The notes under the pieces were generated by a model. The model made no database searches, was not told the DNA's origin, and saw nothing but the letters and a program-made list of their open reading frames with translations. A DNA stretch of 64,000 nucleotides from contig JADCRB010000013.1 in the NCBI GenBank assembly GCA_021464245.1, positions 4,756,466-4,820,465 on the forward strand, written 5' to 3'. The translations under genes were made by a program, and so were the position numbers. Within the stretch, counting starts at the first letter, position 1. Each line of letters opens with the position of its first letter. This document shows positions 62,085 through 64,000 of the stretch, one piece after another. The stretch comes from Carallia brachiata. Taxonomy: Eukaryota; Streptophyta; Magnoliopsida; Malpighiales; Rhizophoraceae.

Positions 62085-64000
62085 GTACGAGACATAAGAA
62101 TTTTGAAAATGAAAAGAATTACTTCATTGTATTCGTGGCTTGAATCTCTGAATGAAAAATATATCCTGTTCGGTTTTTTCATGTGTCTTTGTACAATTGG
62201 CACCAGTGTAAGAAGAAGATCTCTGTCATATTTGCGTCGTCTACGGATCATTTTAATCAACTAATAGCATGCTGATTTGATTTGGCAGTGCAACAATATT
62301 ATTTGATTTTTCCTTGCATTGCATCGTTCCCACTTCCCAGTCCACTTCTACCCCACCTTCGTCTCCCTAATACCAGCGCTTGATTTTGCTACAGGTGCTT
62401 TTTTTTGTTTTGGAAATTTTTAAATTTTTTGCCTAAAAAAATAAAATCGTGATATGCAAACATGCAAGATAAAATATACAAACAACTGAACAAGCGTTAT
62501 AAATATAATAGGTAGATAATTTGTTGCATGTTTTATCACTCTTATTACTTGTTTGCACATTATATGTAAATTTTCAAGTTAAAAAATTAAAAAAAAGAAA
62601 AAGAAAAAGAAAACAACAACAACAACATGAAGCTCATTCTCACATCAGTCCTGTTGCTATTTTCCGTCTCTCTTCTCTGTCCTTGTAACCTGTTAGTTGT
62701 GCTACCTCCTTGCACTCCGCATCCTGTATTGGATTGGTTGCATTAATTAGAGACTCACATGCTCGAATGAAATTTGAATGGAATGGATTGCACCCCATAC
62801 TATCTCACAAATTCCCAGAAGGCTGGACGTAAAACAAATCTACGTATGCTCAATTTAATAAGGGAAAGAAGTGTTGATACACCGGAGGTTGTAAGGCTGT
62901 TTTTGAATATAGAATTGCTTCAAGTCGTGTAACAATGTCGCTCTCCTTAAGACAAAATTCGCCCTCAATTCGGTGCAAATAGGTTACAGCGAATTCTCTC
63001 ACATGATAAAATGAAGCCCACTTGACTGCAGTTTACACTACTGAAATCAAGCCCTCGAGAATAGCTTTTATAGTGTTTCAAAATTGCTATTAAATGTCTA
63101 AATATTTTCTGCAGTAAATATTTAGACAATAGACCCTTTTAATTGTGAAGATAAATGAGAGAGACGAATGAAAGTTTTTGTTCACTTTCTGTCATGCTCG
63201 ATAACATCTATATATAGAAATATTCGCGCCTTTTATCAACCAACACGATTGGTTCAGTGGTTAACCGCTCGACAGTTGAATTGAAGGGTCATGAGTTCGA
63301 AACTCACCATTTGCGTCTTTTCCCTTTATTCTGGAACTTTTCAATATATATACATATATCATTTGCATTTAATAATTGTCACAAAACCAACTTAGATCAA
63401 ACGGTCCAGACACTTGGCTAGCAGGCGCGCCTCCCTGGTTCAAATCCGAGGGGGCGCAACTTTTAGATTTTCTGCCATTTTTCTAGAATATGCTTCCAGA
63501 CATCATATAAATGTTTGTTTGTTGACAATTATCAAATATGACAGGCTAGCCCAATGGTTGTCTTTAATTTTAAAGACTTCCAAGTCATAAGTCATGGGTT
63601 CAAAACCCATAAAATGCAACTTTGATATATATTTTTTTACTTTACATTTTGGAAATATTCCAACAAGAAGTTTTCCCAACTCTGTGCCACCATCATTATA
63701 AACGAAATGTATCCCGATATCAACAGCAAGGCCACAACCAACAATAAGATGAAGACGATTTTGTTTTCTAAAATAACTCTGTTAGGGAATCACAATTCTC
63801 GTTTCAAGAGCCTCACGGCTCACTATTTTTCAAGGGACGATACCCCTTATTTAGATGGGCTCTTAAATAAGGGAGCCTTAGAGTCCCGTGATAGGAATGG
63901 TGTGACTCCCTTTCATTTTTTTTTGTGAAGTTATATGCTTAAAACTGAAAAATGAAATTGTAAGAACGGGCAGTCACCGGAATGTGCATAATGATTTGGC
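62085..64000. repeat. Duplicated segment, copy B (runs to the window edge)
   Basis: This is homologous to copy A at 51795-53080, beginning near GAAAATGAAAAGAATTACTT just after the RLCK pseudogene and continuing to the last base of the window. It contains a 794-bp insertion (62872-63665) not present in copy A. After the insertion, homology resumes at TTTTCCCAACTCTGTG (63671) and runs to CGGAATGTGCATAATGATT. The right breakpoint is outside the window. Confidence 0.8.
62872..63665. mobile_element. 794-bp solo-LTR-like element (TG...CA) carrying three tRNA-like modules
   Basis: The element begins TGTTGATACACC and ends ATATTCCAACA, i.e. TG...CA with TGTTG/CAACA inverted tips. It is flanked by a 5-bp target duplication AGAAG (62867-62871 and 63666-63670). 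Copy A shows the unoccupied site. These are the marks of an LTR retrotransposon end, here alone, so a solo LTR or a very small non-autonomous element. It has no coding capacity. Inside lie three A-box/B-box pairs: TTGGTTCAGTGG with GAGTTCGAAACTC (63249-63305), a block with TGGTTCAAATCCGA in a GC stem (63391-63459), and TAGCCCAATGG with GGGTTCAAAACCC (63547-63609). Confidence 0.75.

Noticed and set aside
63241..63610. Genuine tRNA genes in the copy B insertion
   Set aside because: B-boxes are good, but none of the three modules has a complete cloverleaf with a paired acceptor stem and an anticodon arm.
1..64000. CRISPR array, operon or bacterial-type system
   Set aside because: The window is a plant nuclear sequence with spliced genes. 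Direct repeats found are single tandem duplications or transposon-derived, with no regular repeat-spacer pattern.

Overview
This window looks like nuclear DNA from a eudicot, probably a woody rosid. It is AT-rich, has long AT-rich intergenic stretches and microsatellites, and its genes contain many small GT-AG introns. The intact proteins match plant families closely. I cannot name the species from sequence alone.

Four genes have complete exon models that I rebuilt by hand with consistent phase at every junction. (1) Minus strand, 2624-8898: a Rab GTPase-activating protein with a TBC domain (11 exons, 441 aa, both catalytic fingers present). (2) Minus strand, 14069-21156: PDIL5-4, an ERGIC/Erv46-type membrane protein with an internal thioredoxin domain whose active site is CYWS rather than CxxC (15 exons, 484 aa). 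(3) Plus strand, 26178-29909: ETFA, the mitochondrial electron transfer flavoprotein alpha subunit (8 exons, 378 aa). A one-base loss four codons before the expected stop replaces the normal C-terminus. (4) Minus strand, 34551-35417: a vascular-related unknown protein (VUP1-like; 3 exons, 194 aa). These genes are unrelated in function and each has its own promoter; there is no operon or cluster logic.

Broken genes: a phytocyanin/early-nodulin-like pseudogene (about 13.1-13.5 kb), a decayed receptor-like-kinase fragment (47.7-48.1 kb, minus) and an RLCK-VII/PBL-type kinase pseudogene (58.8-61.7 kb, plus) with three frameshifts.

From 35.6 kb to the end the window is mainly a transposon graveyard. 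It holds a Ty3/gypsy integrase remnant (46.4-47.3 kb), a Ty1/copia reverse transcriptase/RNase H remnant (48.6-49.8 kb), a CACTA-like terminus, fold-back elements, and a dispersed ~150-bp SINE-like family (at least seven degenerate copies). A ~1.3-kb segment is present twice, at ~51.8-53.1 kb and ~62.1-64.0 kb. Each copy carries its own later insertion: a 145-bp MITE-like element in the first and a 794-bp TG...CA LTR-like element in the second. The LTR-like element carries three tRNA-like (A-box/B-box) modules and is the most unusual structure I see.

I found no convincing new multi-gene system. The best leads are the ETFA C-terminal frameshift, the tRNA-like triplet in the LTR-like element, the reciprocal insertions in the duplicated segment, and a partial exon duplication inside PDIL5-4.
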